Shown here in pieces: positions 37,016-44,559 of a stretch of DNA of 64,000 nucleotides. Each line of letters starts with the position of its first letter. Positions within the stretch are counted from its first letter, which is position 1. Origin of the DNA: Sphingobacterium sp. BN32 (lineage in GTDB: Bacteria > Bacteroidota > Bacteroidia > Sphingobacteriales > Sphingobacteriaceae); NCBI RefSeq assembly GCF_030503615.1, contig NZ_CP129963.1:496001-560000 (forward strand), read 5' to 3'. The notes beneath the pieces were generated by a model. The model was not told the origin of the DNA. It ran no database searches and saw nothing but the letters and a program-made list of their open reading frames with translations. Both the position numbers and the translations under genes were made by a program.

Positions 37016-37948
37016 TTACTTTTTGATGTAAGCGATGATTTTTTCTGCCAAGAAGCTCGATAGCTTGTAATAGCTTTCGAAGGTCCAACCTGCGACATGC
37101 GGACTTAATAATACATTGTCGCGGCTAATAAGATCTTTGTACCATGCTTGTTCAGCTAGCGTGGGGAATTTTTCAATGGGCAATACATCGAATGCTGCTC
37201 CTAATATTTTGCCTTGATCTAAATATTTCAATACCGCCGGGATCTGCGCTATTCCACCTCGTGCTCCCATCAAAAAGAAGATAGGCTTACGGAAATGGAA
37301 TAGGTACTCCTCGTCAACCATGCCTTTCGTTTCTCTCGTTAATGGGATGTGGAAGCTTAGTACATCGGCTAGCTTGACCACTTCTTCCATAGAGACTTCG
37401 CGGGCATACTGGTCGGAGAAGCCTGTTTTGTATTTGTCATAGGCAATGACCTTGACTTCAAAACCGGATAGTTTCTTTGCCATGGCCTGTCCGTTATGGC
37501 CATATCCTATGATCGCGACCGTACGTCCTTTGAGTTCGTAGCCACGGTTTTCTTCCCGCAACCATTTTTCCGAACGAACTTCCTGGTCGCCACGACGTAG
37601 GTTGTTCATAAGGGATAGCAACATGCCGATCATGTGCTCGCCGACCGCATCCTTATTTCCGTCGTTAGCACTGAATAAAGCGATGCCTTTGCTGTCGGCA
37701 TATGCTTCGTCGATATTGTCCATTCCTGCTCCGGAGCGACCAATAAGCTTTAGCTTGCTGCCCAGGTCGATAAAATCGGAGTCCACCTGAAACTTTGAAC
37801 GGATGACTAAGCCCTCGTATTCGGGAATCAACTGTTCTGCTTCTTCGCGCGTAATTTCAGGTTGATAGTTATAAGGAATCTTCGCTTGGTCTAATTTTTC
37901 TAAGAAGACTTCATGAAGGTCATCGACGATTAGAATATTCATTTGCAT
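37016..37948 (-). CDS. D-2-hydroxyacid dehydrogenase (phosphoglycerate dehydrogenase-like)
   Basis: This 310-residue NAD-dependent oxidoreductase of the D-isomer-specific family has a catalytic N-terminal part with GRSGAGMDNIDEAYADSKGI, a Rossmann fold starting at TVAIIGYGHNGQAMAKKL, and the C-terminal SPHVAGWTFESY with the active-site His. The conserved Arg of LFHFRKP is present. It is shorter than SerA proteins with regulatory ACT domains, so 3-phosphoglycerate or another 2-hydroxyacid could be the substrate. The start overlaps the stop of the FAD monooxygenase by one base (TAATG), a sign of translational coupling. A second ATG lies two codons in. Confidence 0.85.
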   Translation of the reverse strand: MQMNILIVDDLHEVFLEKLDQAKIPYNYQPEITREEAEQLIPEYEGLVIRSKFQVDSDFIDLGSKLKLIGRSGAGMDNIDEAYADSKGIALFSANDGNKDAVGEHMIGMLLSLMNNLRRGDQEVRSEKWLREENRGYELKGRTVAIIGYGHNGQAMAKKLSGFEVKVIAYDKYKTGFSDQYAREVSMEEVVKLADVLSFHIPLTRETKGMVDEEYLFHFRKPIFFLMGARGGIAQIPAVLKYLDQGKILGAAFDVLPIEKFPTLAEQAWYKDLISRDNVLLSPHVAGWTFESYYKLSSFLAEKIIAYIKK

Positions 37949-39111
37949 TAGGTGTTAAGAGTCATGAAATCTTGTTTGAAGAGCTTCTCCAAAGCTTTCT
38001 GATTTGCTTTGGCGGGAAGCATTTTCATCATCGTGTTTCGCACGCTGATCATAATGGGGTTTTCCCATTGTGACACTTGTCCGATCATCTTGGAGGTGTC
38101 GGTAATATATTTTGTTCGTGCCAGCCTTCTGTGTTCGAAAGACTTGAAGGCCGCAAGGACATCGGTTTTCTTTTTCAGTTCATCTTGCAGCACGACAACA
38201 TCCTCTAGGGCTTGACATGCGCCCTGTCCCATATTTGGGGTCGTGGCGTGTCCAGCGTCGCCTATCAGCAGGATATTGCCGTAGGCGAGGTTTTTCAATG
38301 GAGCTATATCGATGATGTCGCTCCAGATGAGGTCTTCATCGCGTGTATTTGCAAGGAGGGTTGGAATAGGATCGTGGTAGTCTGCAAATTGCTTTTGCAA
38401 ATCTGCCACGCGGTATTTGCTAAATGCAGGATGATTGCGCGGTCCGTTGATGCAAGCATACCAATAGATGCGGTTATTTACGAGCGGTGTCATCCCGAAT
38501 CTGCCGTCTTTTCCCCAGGTCTCTGTTCCTAAGCTAAGCTGGATTTCACTGTTGTCGATCGTTGCACGCCAGCAACTGTATCCCGCATAGCGAGGGCTAG
38601 AAGTGGGCACTAGCTGTTGACGAAGTGGCGACTTGACACCATCGGCAATGATAAGGTACTTGCATTCGTGCTTGCTGCCATCGGCAAAGGATAATAAGAT
38701 GCTATCGGATTTTTGTACTAGCTCGATGGCTTGTTTCCCTAGCTGCAAACGCTGAGCTTGCAATTTGCTTAATAGGTAAAGATGTAGATCTGCCCGATGT
38801 ATGGCGAAGTTCTGCTGTTGATACTTATCAGAAAGCGTGCTAGTATTGGGATTGACGAGGATGTTTCCACGTTGATCTAGTATGGCAAAGGAACCTAGGT
38901 AATAGCCTATTTTCTCTACTTCGGGGCGTAGTCCAAGAATTTCGAGGGCTCGCATGGCGTTGGCGGCTAAGCCGAAGCCGGCACCTATTCCTTTTACTTC
39001 TTTGGTTTGTTCAAAAAGGCAGAAGTCGCGACCCAGTTGTTCCAGAGCAATGCCAGCCGTTAAGCCGGCCACTCCGCCTCCTACGATCGCAAACTCACTT
39101 TTTGTTAGCAT
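37948..39111 (-). CDS. FAD-dependent aromatic-type monooxygenase (PHBH family)
   Basis: This 387-residue single-component flavin monooxygenase has the GxGxxG FAD fold in AIVGGGVAGLTAGIALEQLG (about residues 8-27), the DG motif in YLIIADGVKSPLR, and the GD motif in LLIGDAGHATTPNMGQGACQALED. Relatives hydroxylate aromatic rings, quinone precursors, kynurenine or tetracyclines. The substrate is not evident. It is the middle gene of rsmA-monooxygenase-dehydrogenase, with one base between it and rsmA. Confidence 0.85.
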   Translation of the reverse strand: MLTKSEFAIVGGGVAGLTAGIALEQLGRDFCLFEQTKEVKGIGAGFGLAANAMRALEILGLRPEVEKIGYYLGSFAILDQRGNILVNPNTSTLSDKYQQQNFAIHRADLHLYLLSKLQAQRLQLGKQAIELVQKSDSILLSFADGSKHECKYLIIADGVKSPLRQQLVPTSSPRYAGYSCWRATIDNSEIQLSLGTETWGKDGRFGMTPLVNNRIYWYACINGPRNHPAFSKYRVADLQKQFADYHDPIPTLLANTRDEDLIWSDIIDIAPLKNLAYGNILLIGDAGHATTPNMGQGACQALEDVVVLQDELKKKTDVLAAFKSFEHRRLARTKYITDTSKMIGQVSQWENPIMISVRNTMMKMLPAKANQKALEKLFKQDFMTLNT

Positions 39112-39112
39112 A

Positions 39113-39892
39113 TCATTTGGTATTCGAGATTTCGTTTGTTAGCAATTCAAAGTCAGCAACGCTCAGTCGCTCTGCGCGAAGCTCATATAGTGGATTATCG
39201 CTCATTTTGTCTTTCGGTACAACAGCGGATAATGCATTCCTCAAGGTCTTGCGACGTTGGTTAAAGCCTGCTTTTACTACACGCCAGAACAGTTTTTCGT
39301 CACAGTCCAGGGTTTCGCGATTGTTTCTGACCATGCGCATCACGCCCGAAAGTACTTTAGGCGGCGGGTTAAAAGCTCCTGCTTTGACCGTGAAGAGGTA
39401 GGAAACATCGTAATACGCTTGCAGAAATACGGAAAGTATGCCGTATTCTTTGTTGCCTGGCTTTGCCACGCAACGCTCGGCGACTTCTTTTTGAAACATA
39501 CCCACCATTTCCACAACGCGATTGCGTTCTTCCAATATCTTGAATAGGATCTGTGAAGAGATGTTGTAAGGGAAGTTTCCGATGACAGCCATCTTTGCGT
39601 CGAAATACTTGCTGAAATCCAGTTCTAAGAAGTCCCCATGGATCAATCGATCTCCCAATTGAGGGTATTTATCAGCAAGGAATTCAATGGATTCATCATC
39701 GACATCGATTAAGAAAGTCTCGTATTGTTCGTTTTGCAGTAAGAAATCGGATAGAACGCCCATTCCTGGCCCTACTTCCAATACCTGTTTAAAGCCTAAA
39801 CTCGGTGTTAGAGCATCTACAATGCGTTGGGCTGCATTCTTATCATTTAGAAAGTGTTGACCTAGGTGTTTCTTTGCGCGTACTGAACTCAT
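39113..39892 (-). CDS. rsmA: 16S rRNA dimethyladenosine transferase RsmA (KsgA)
   Basis: RsmA dimethylates A1518 and A1519 of 16S rRNA late in 30S assembly. The 259-residue protein begins KKHLGQHFLNDKNAAQRIVD, with the SAM motif VLEVGPGMGVLSDFL and the catalytic NFPYNISSQILFKILE (NxPY). The C-terminal helical domain contains KAGFNQRRKTLRNAL. The length is normal. It is first in a minus-strand unit with the two oxidoreductase genes, and divergent from pdxA. Confidence 0.97.
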   Translation of the reverse strand: MSSVRAKKHLGQHFLNDKNAAQRIVDALTPSLGFKQVLEVGPGMGVLSDFLLQNEQYETFLIDVDDESIEFLADKYPQLGDRLIHGDFLELDFSKYFDAKMAVIGNFPYNISSQILFKILEERNRVVEMVGMFQKEVAERCVAKPGNKEYGILSVFLQAYYDVSYLFTVKAGAFNPPPKVLSGVMRMVRNNRETLDCDEKLFWRVVKAGFNQRRKTLRNALSAVVPKDKMSDNPLYELRAERLSVADFELLTNEISNTK

Positions 39893-39908
39893 ACTGTAAA
39901 TTTATCAA

Positions 39909-39916
39909 CAAAGATA
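39909..39916 (-). promoter_or_regulatory. -7 box TATCTTTG for rsmA
   Basis: A perfect TANNTTTG on the minus strand, 16 bp before the ATG, which implies a leader of about 10 nt. No clear -33 box. Confidence 0.45.
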
Positions 39917-39996
39917 CTATTTTATGTCGGCTACTGTGATAGGTTACAAATAAGTATTTAAATAGGAATAGAAACTGCTCTTTTAGGTTTTTTTGT

Positions 39997-40004
39997 TATT
40001 TTTG
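39997..40004 (+). promoter_or_regulatory. -7 box TATTTTTG for pdxA
   Basis: A perfect TANNTTTG, 21 bp before the pdxA ATG, back to back with the rsmA promoter about 80 bp away. Confidence 0.42.
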
Positions 40005-40025
40005 ACATACTAAAGAGCTATTACG

Positions 40026-41081
40026 ATGAGTGAAAAGTTAAAAATTGGTATTTCGATAGGTGATATTAATGGGATTGGTTTAGAGGTGATTATTAAGTCT
40101 TTGCTGGATAATCGCGTACTGGACTTCTTTACACCGATTGTTTATGGAAATACAAAGGTTGCTTCTTTTCACCGTAAAGCGATTGGTGTTAACGACTTTA
40201 GCTTTAATGTCATTAACTCTGCAGATCAGGCGAATGCGAAGCGTCCGAACATGATCAACTGCTGGCAGGAGGATGTAAAGATCAGTCTGGGCGAGCAGAA
40301 CGAGATTGGCGGTAAATACGCGTTCCTTTCGTTGCAAAGAGCGACTGAAGATTTAAAAGCCGGCTTGATCGATGCTTTAGTAACGGCGCCTATCAATAAG
40401 CATAATATTCAGCAAGAAGGTTTCCATTTTCCTGGGCATACCGAGTATCTGCAGGCCGCTTTCGGGGCGAAGGATGTGTTGATGTTTATGGTGAGTGAAG
40501 ATCTTCGCGTAGGTGTAGTGACGGGGCATATTCCGGTAAAGGATGTTGCTGCGGCGATTACGGTAGATAGCATCTTGCATAAGCTACGCATGATGAATGA
40601 TAGCTTAAAGACGGACTTTTGGATTCAGAAACCGAAGATTGCTGTTCTGGGCTTGAACCCACATGCTGGCGATGACGGATTGATTGGAACAGAAGACCTG
40701 GAGATTATCCGTCCTGCGATTGAAAAAGCGAATGAAGAGGGTATTTTCTGTTTTGGACCTTATCCGGCAGATGGCTTCTTTGCGGCAGATGCTTATACGA
40801 AGTTTGATGCGGTATTAGCGATGTATCATGACCAAGGACTGATTCCATTTAAGCATATTGCTTCCCGGACGGGAATTAACTTTACTGCTGGATTGCCAGT
40901 CGTACGTACCTCTCCGGATCACGGAACCGGATATGATATTGCTGGGCAGAATCTTGCGTCGCATACTTCTTTTGTAGAGGCGATGTTTGAAGCGGTACAT
41001 ATTGTTAATCGCCGTAGAGAGCAGGCTATATTAACGGAGAATCCACTTTCTTTCCGTCGTTTATCGAAAGATAGAGATTAA
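40026..41081 (+). CDS. pdxA: 4-hydroxythreonine-4-phosphate dehydrogenase
   Basis: PdxA oxidises 4-phosphohydroxy-L-threonine in the DXP-independent branch of pyridoxal phosphate synthesis. The 351-residue protein opens with KIGISIGDINGIGLEVIIK. It carries DALVTAPINKHNIQQEGFHFPGHTEYL (about residues 116-142), the metal-site GLNPHAGDDG, and YHDQGLIPFKHIASRTGINFT toward the C-terminus, all diagnostic. The length is slightly above the usual 330. It starts its own transcript next to rsmA. Confidence 0.96.
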   Translation: MSEKLKIGISIGDINGIGLEVIIKSLLDNRVLDFFTPIVYGNTKVASFHRKAIGVNDFSFNVINSADQANAKRPNMINCWQEDVKISLGEQNEIGGKYAFLSLQRATEDLKAGLIDALVTAPINKHNIQQEGFHFPGHTEYLQAAFGAKDVLMFMVSEDLRVGVVTGHIPVKDVAAAITVDSILHKLRMMNDSLKTDFWIQKPKIAVLGLNPHAGDDGLIGTEDLEIIRPAIEKANEEGIFCFGPYPADGFFAADAYTKFDAVLAMYHDQGLIPFKHIASRTGINFTAGLPVVRTSPDHGTGYDIAGQNLASHTSFVEAMFEAVHIVNRRREQAILTENPLSFRRLSKDRD

Positions 41082-41132
41082 GAGATCTTTGTTTCCTGCT
41101 TATCGCAATAAGCATTTTCTTTTATTTTTCCT

Positions 41133-41140
41133 TACTTTTG
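41133..41140 (+). promoter_or_regulatory. -7 box TACTTTTG for the CCA-adding enzyme gene
   Basis: An exact TANNTTTG match 12 bp before the ATG at 41153, predicting an RNA start about six bases from the start codon. Confidence 0.42.
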
Positions 41141-41152
41141 CACTTTGTTGCT

Positions 41153-42565
41153 ATGAGTGAAGATTTAACACATCCCATATTTCCCATTATCAAAGATTTG
41201 GCCGAGGAACTACATGTTGCTTGCTATGTCATTGGTGGCTATGTGCGGGATAGATTGATGGGGCGTCCCTTCAAAGATGATGTCGATATATTGGTGCTGG
41301 GGAGTGGTATTGAGTTTGCTACGGCCTTGGGCGAAAAACTGCATACGAAGGTTGCTGTTTATAAATCCTTTGGCACGGCGATGTTGATCTATCAAGGGCT
41401 TCAGGTCGAGTTTGTGGGTGCTCGTAAAGAGTCTTACCGCTCGGAATCCAGAAAGCCTATTGTGGAAGATGGCACCTTGGCCGACGATCAGAATCGTCGC
41501 GACTTCACCATCAATGCGATGGCTTATTCGTTGAATGAGGCTAGCTATGGCGAGCTTGTTGATCCTTTCCAGGGACAAGAAGATATTGCGAATCGTATTA
41601 TCCGAACGCCCTTAGAACCGGGGATTACCTTCTCAGACGATCCTTTAAGGATGATGCGTGCTATTCGCTTTGCGACTCAATTAAACTTTAAGATTGATGC
41701 TGTTGCCCTGAATGCTATTCATGAGCAAGTGGAACGCATTAAGATCATCTCTAAAGAACGCATTGCCGATGAGCTTAATAAGATTATTCTTGCAGAAAAA
41801 CCTTCTATAGGTTTTAAGTACCTATTCGATACGGGTTTGCTGGAACACATATTTCCTGCAATGCAGCAATTGCATGGCGTTGAATACATTGATGGCAAAG
41901 GTCATAAGGACAACTTCTATCACACCTTAGAAGTGTTGGACAATGTTGCTGAACTGTCTGACGACTTGTGGCTGCGCTGGGCGGCAATTATGCATGATAT
42001 TGCAAAGCCTGCGACGAAGCGTTTTGACAAGAAGAGCGGATGGACCTTCCACGGTCATGAAGATAAGGGGGCGAAAATGGTCCCTAAGCTTTTTGCCGAG
42101 CTGAAACTTCCATTGAACGAAAAGATGAAGTTTGTGCAGAAGCTTGTGCTTCTTCATCTGCGACCTATCGTATTGGCGAAGGATATCGTAACGGATTCAG
42201 CGGTTAGAAGACTCTTATTCGAGGCGGGAGACGACATCGATGCCTTGATGATGCTATGCCATGCGGACGTAACGACTAAGAACGAGTTTAAGAAAAAGAA
42301 GTATCGGGAGAACTTCGAGCTAGTAAAGCAAAAGCTAAAGGATGTGGAAGAGCGAGATCATCTCCGCAACTGGCAGCCTCCTGTCGATGGGGATGACATT
42401 ATGAAAGCCTTTAATATAGGGCCAGGCAGACATGTCGGCATGATTAAGAATGCCATCCGTGAAGCGATTCTGGAAGGTGAAATCCCAAATACGAGAGACG
42501 CTGCTTTTGCGTTTATGATTGAGCGGGGCATAAGCTTAGGACTACAGCAGGTAGAGAAAGCGTAA
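41153..42565 (+). CDS. CCA tRNA nucleotidyltransferase / poly(A) polymerase family, with HD domain
   Basis: This 470-residue class II nucleotidyltransferase adds or repairs the 3' CCA of tRNA. The head shows VIGGYVRDRLMGRPFKDDVDIL with the metal-binding DVD, RRDFTINAMAYSL, and MRAIRFATQLNF. An HD phosphohydrolase domain contains FYHTLEVLDN and AAIMHDIAKPATKRF. CCA-adding and A-adding subtypes cannot be separated by eye. I start at the ATG 41153 (MSEDLTHPIFP), not at an upstream in-frame TTG that lies inside the promoter region. Confidence 0.9.
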   Translation: MSEDLTHPIFPIIKDLAEELHVACYVIGGYVRDRLMGRPFKDDVDILVLGSGIEFATALGEKLHTKVAVYKSFGTAMLIYQGLQVEFVGARKESYRSESRKPIVEDGTLADDQNRRDFTINAMAYSLNEASYGELVDPFQGQEDIANRIIRTPLEPGITFSDDPLRMMRAIRFATQLNFKIDAVALNAIHEQVERIKIISKERIADELNKIILAEKPSIGFKYLFDTGLLEHIFPAMQQLHGVEYIDGKGHKDNFYHTLEVLDNVAELSDDLWLRWAAIMHDIAKPATKRFDKKSGWTFHGHEDKGAKMVPKLFAELKLPLNEKMKFVQKLVLLHLRPIVLAKDIVTDSAVRRLLFEAGDDIDALMMLCHADVTTKNEFKKKKYRENFELVKQKLKDVEERDHLRNWQPPVDGDDIMKAFNIGPGRHVGMIKNAIREAILEGEIPNTRDAAFAFMIERGISLGLQQVEKA

Positions 42566-42626
42566 AAGCAAAAAAATTATTAACTTTAGCGGTTGAATTT
42601 AAACCACAGACAACTTTATATAAGAA

Positions 42627-43211
42627 ATGGCAATTTATAGATTTAGAATAACCTTTGAGGATTATGAGGATGTATATAGGGAAATAGATATGCCTTCGAA
42701 GAGCACATTCCTAGAATTACACCACGCAATACATACCGCTACAGGTTACGAAGTAGAGCGTTCATCTTCCTTCTATGTGAGTAATGATCAATGGAAAAAA
42801 GGAACGGAGATCGCTTATCTACCTAACGACCGTAAGAAAGCTGCCGGCGTATTGGAGATGGAGCTTATCAAAATGAGCAAGTTCATCGATGATCCGCATC
42901 AGAAATTCTATTATATCTATAATTTTGACCGCCCATATGATTTCCATGTGGAACTCATCAAAATCCTAAAAGAGGAAGACGGTAAATCCTATCCAGCGAT
43001 CTTCAAGTCTGTTGGTGAAGTTCCTAAGAACATCACGGCAGCGAACTTCCCTGTGGCAGGTGCGGATGAGGATGACGATGAGGAGTATGTAGATGAATCT
43101 GCTGAAGAGTACGGTGTAGACGAGGAGGATGATTACGATATGTTCGACGATGAAGAAGAGGCTGGAGAGGAAGACGGACAAAGCGAAAAAGGCATGAACG
43201 ACGACTATTAG
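42627..43211 (+). CDS. IS1096-passenger TnpR-like / pRiA4b ORF-3-like small protein with acidic tail
   Basis: The 194-residue protein has an N-terminal domain of about 145 residues (YRFRITFEDYEDVYREIDMP, FLELHHAIHTATGYE, FYYIYNFDRPYDFHVELIKI) that matches the pattern of the pRiA4b ORF-3-like family, also named after an IS1096 passenger gene. No transposase, resolvase active site or insertion-sequence ends are nearby, so the mobile-element name is probably only historical. The last 45 residues are almost all Asp and Glu. It sits between two tRNA-modifying genes (CCA-adding enzyme and miaA) and ends at its own terminator. Function unknown. Confidence 0.75.
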   Translation: MAIYRFRITFEDYEDVYREIDMPSKSTFLELHHAIHTATGYEVERSSSFYVSNDQWKKGTEIAYLPNDRKKAAGVLEMELIKMSKFIDDPHQKFYYIYNFDRPYDFHVELIKILKEEDGKSYPAIFKSVGEVPKNITAANFPVAGADEDDDEEYVDESAEEYGVDEEDDYDMFDDEEEAGEEDGQSEKGMNDDY

Positions 43212-43239
43212 TCGTAATAAAAATAAAGAACTATTTTGA

Positions 43240-43283
43240 GGAACTAGCGACTTTCTTTTATAGTTGCTAGTTCCTTAATTTTT
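43240..43283 (+). terminator. intrinsic terminator after the acidic-tail protein
   Basis: A 13 bp stem (GGAACTAGCGACT pairing with AGTTGCTAGTTCC, one G-U pair) is followed by TTAATTTTT. Confidence 0.8.
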
Positions 43284-43309
43284 AAAAAAGTATTTGTTTT
43301 CCCCTGCCA

Positions 43310-43340
43310 ATTTGAAGTGTTCTTCGGTTGCATTTCAAAT
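43310..43340 (+). promoter_or_regulatory. hairpin upstream of miaA
   Basis: ATTTGAAGTG and CATTTCAAAT pair over 10 bp (one G-U) around an 11 nt loop, 36 bp before the miaA start. It could be an operator or a 5' UTR structure; it has no T-tract. Confidence 0.3.
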
Positions 43341-43375
43341 GGAAAGATAAAACATATTTATACCCCAATTAAAGC

Positions 43376-44287
43376 ATGGAGTTTCCTAAATCCCTGATTG
43401 TCGTTGTTGGTCCTACGGCTGTCGGCAAGACGGCAATGGCTATTGCTTTAGCGAAGCATTATCAGACTTCCATTATATCAGCGGATTCCAGACAATTCTA
43501 TTGGGAGATGAGTATTGGCACAGCCAAGCCCTCAGCTCAGGAACTTCAGGAAGCCACACATTACTTCATCAATTCGCATTCTATTTCAGACGATTACTCG
43601 GCTGGCGACTTCGAGAGAGAGGCGCTGTTGCAAGTAGAAAAGCTGTTCGAGGAAAGCGACAAAGTAATCGTCGTGGGAGGCTCCGGCTTATTTGTTCGAG
43701 CGCTTTGCGAAGGGTTGGACGATCTTCCGAAAGCTCCAGAAGCGATCAGAGAAGCCTTGAATGCAGCTTTAGAGCGAGATGGATTGGCTGTATTACAAGA
43801 ACGCCTGCGGGCTATAGATCCAGATAACTATGAGCAGATGGATCATGATAACCCACAACGTGTGGTTCGTGCTTTAGAAGTTTATGAGGCTACTGGAAAG
43901 CCTATTTCCTATTATCAGAAAAACCAAAGAAGCAAGCGCAATTTCAATATCATTACGGTTGGATTAAATACCGACCGAGCGGTACTCTACGATAGAATCA
44001 ACAAGCGTGTTGATTTGATGATGCAAGAAGGTTTGTTGGAGGAGGTGAAGAGCCTCATTCCTTATCGGGCGAAGCCTGCCTTGCTGACGGTAGGATATGC
44101 TGAACTCTTCGATTACTTAGACGGCAATATCAGCTTAGCGCAAGCTATCGATAGTATCAAGCAAAACTCGAGGCGCTATGCCAAGCGACAGATCACCTGG
44201 TTTAAAAAATATGGCGGTACTACCTGGTTTGAACCCAAGCAGCTGGAAGATATTATCGAATTTATCGATAGCAAGACGAAGAAATAG
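43376..44287 (+). CDS. miaA: tRNA dimethylallyltransferase MiaA
   Basis: MiaA transfers a dimethylallyl group to N6 of A37 in tRNAs reading U-starting codons. The 303-residue protein has the P-loop VVGPTAVGKTAMAIALAK (about residues 9-26), IISADSRQFYWEMSIGTAKP, GGSGLFVRALCEGLDD, the DNPQRVVRALEV motif and the C-terminal KQNSRRYAKRQITWFKK. The length is normal. Confidence 0.97.
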   Translation: MEFPKSLIVVVGPTAVGKTAMAIALAKHYQTSIISADSRQFYWEMSIGTAKPSAQELQEATHYFINSHSISDDYSAGDFEREALLQVEKLFEESDKVIVVGGSGLFVRALCEGLDDLPKAPEAIREALNAALERDGLAVLQERLRAIDPDNYEQMDHDNPQRVVRALEVYEATGKPISYYQKNQRSKRNFNIITVGLNTDRAVLYDRINKRVDLMMQEGLLEEVKSLIPYRAKPALLTVGYAELFDYLDGNISLAQAIDSIKQNSRRYAKRQITWFKKYGGTTWFEPKQLEDIIEFIDSKTKK

Positions 44288-44474
44288 CAAAAGAGCCCAG
44301 CAAGTCTGCGCTATAATTGAACTAGCCTTTTTAGAAAACTAAGACAAACTTTAAGGATATACACAAGTGCTGTTTTATACCTAGCGGCCTGTTAAACTTC
44401 CTAAAAACAGGATGTTGATGAGGGACATGTTCTGTTAAAATACTTTATACGATTGTGTAAAAAATTAAGTGAAA

Positions 44475-44507
44475 AACGATTTCGTAGATTGTGCAATCGA
44501 TTGAATT
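44475..44507 (+). promoter_or_regulatory. 33 bp operator-like element before the GH2-GH29 operon
   Basis: It contains CGATTTCGTAGATTG and the perfect palindrome CAATCGATTG, plus GATTG-TG-CAATC. It lies 53-85 bp upstream of the GH2 start. The same element in 27 of 33 positions lies upstream of the susC gene at the other end of the locus (53996-54028, opposite strand). The central CG half-sites resemble LacI/GalR operators; the regulator is not in this window. Confidence 0.6.
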
Positions 44508-44559
44508 CCTTTAGGCTCGATTAAATGTTTATTTTAGAAGATTATAACCCAAATAATCT

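Noticed and set aside
42627-43211. Possible insertion sequence suggested by the IS1096-passenger family name
   Set aside because: No transposase, terminal inverted repeats or target duplication are visible around it.
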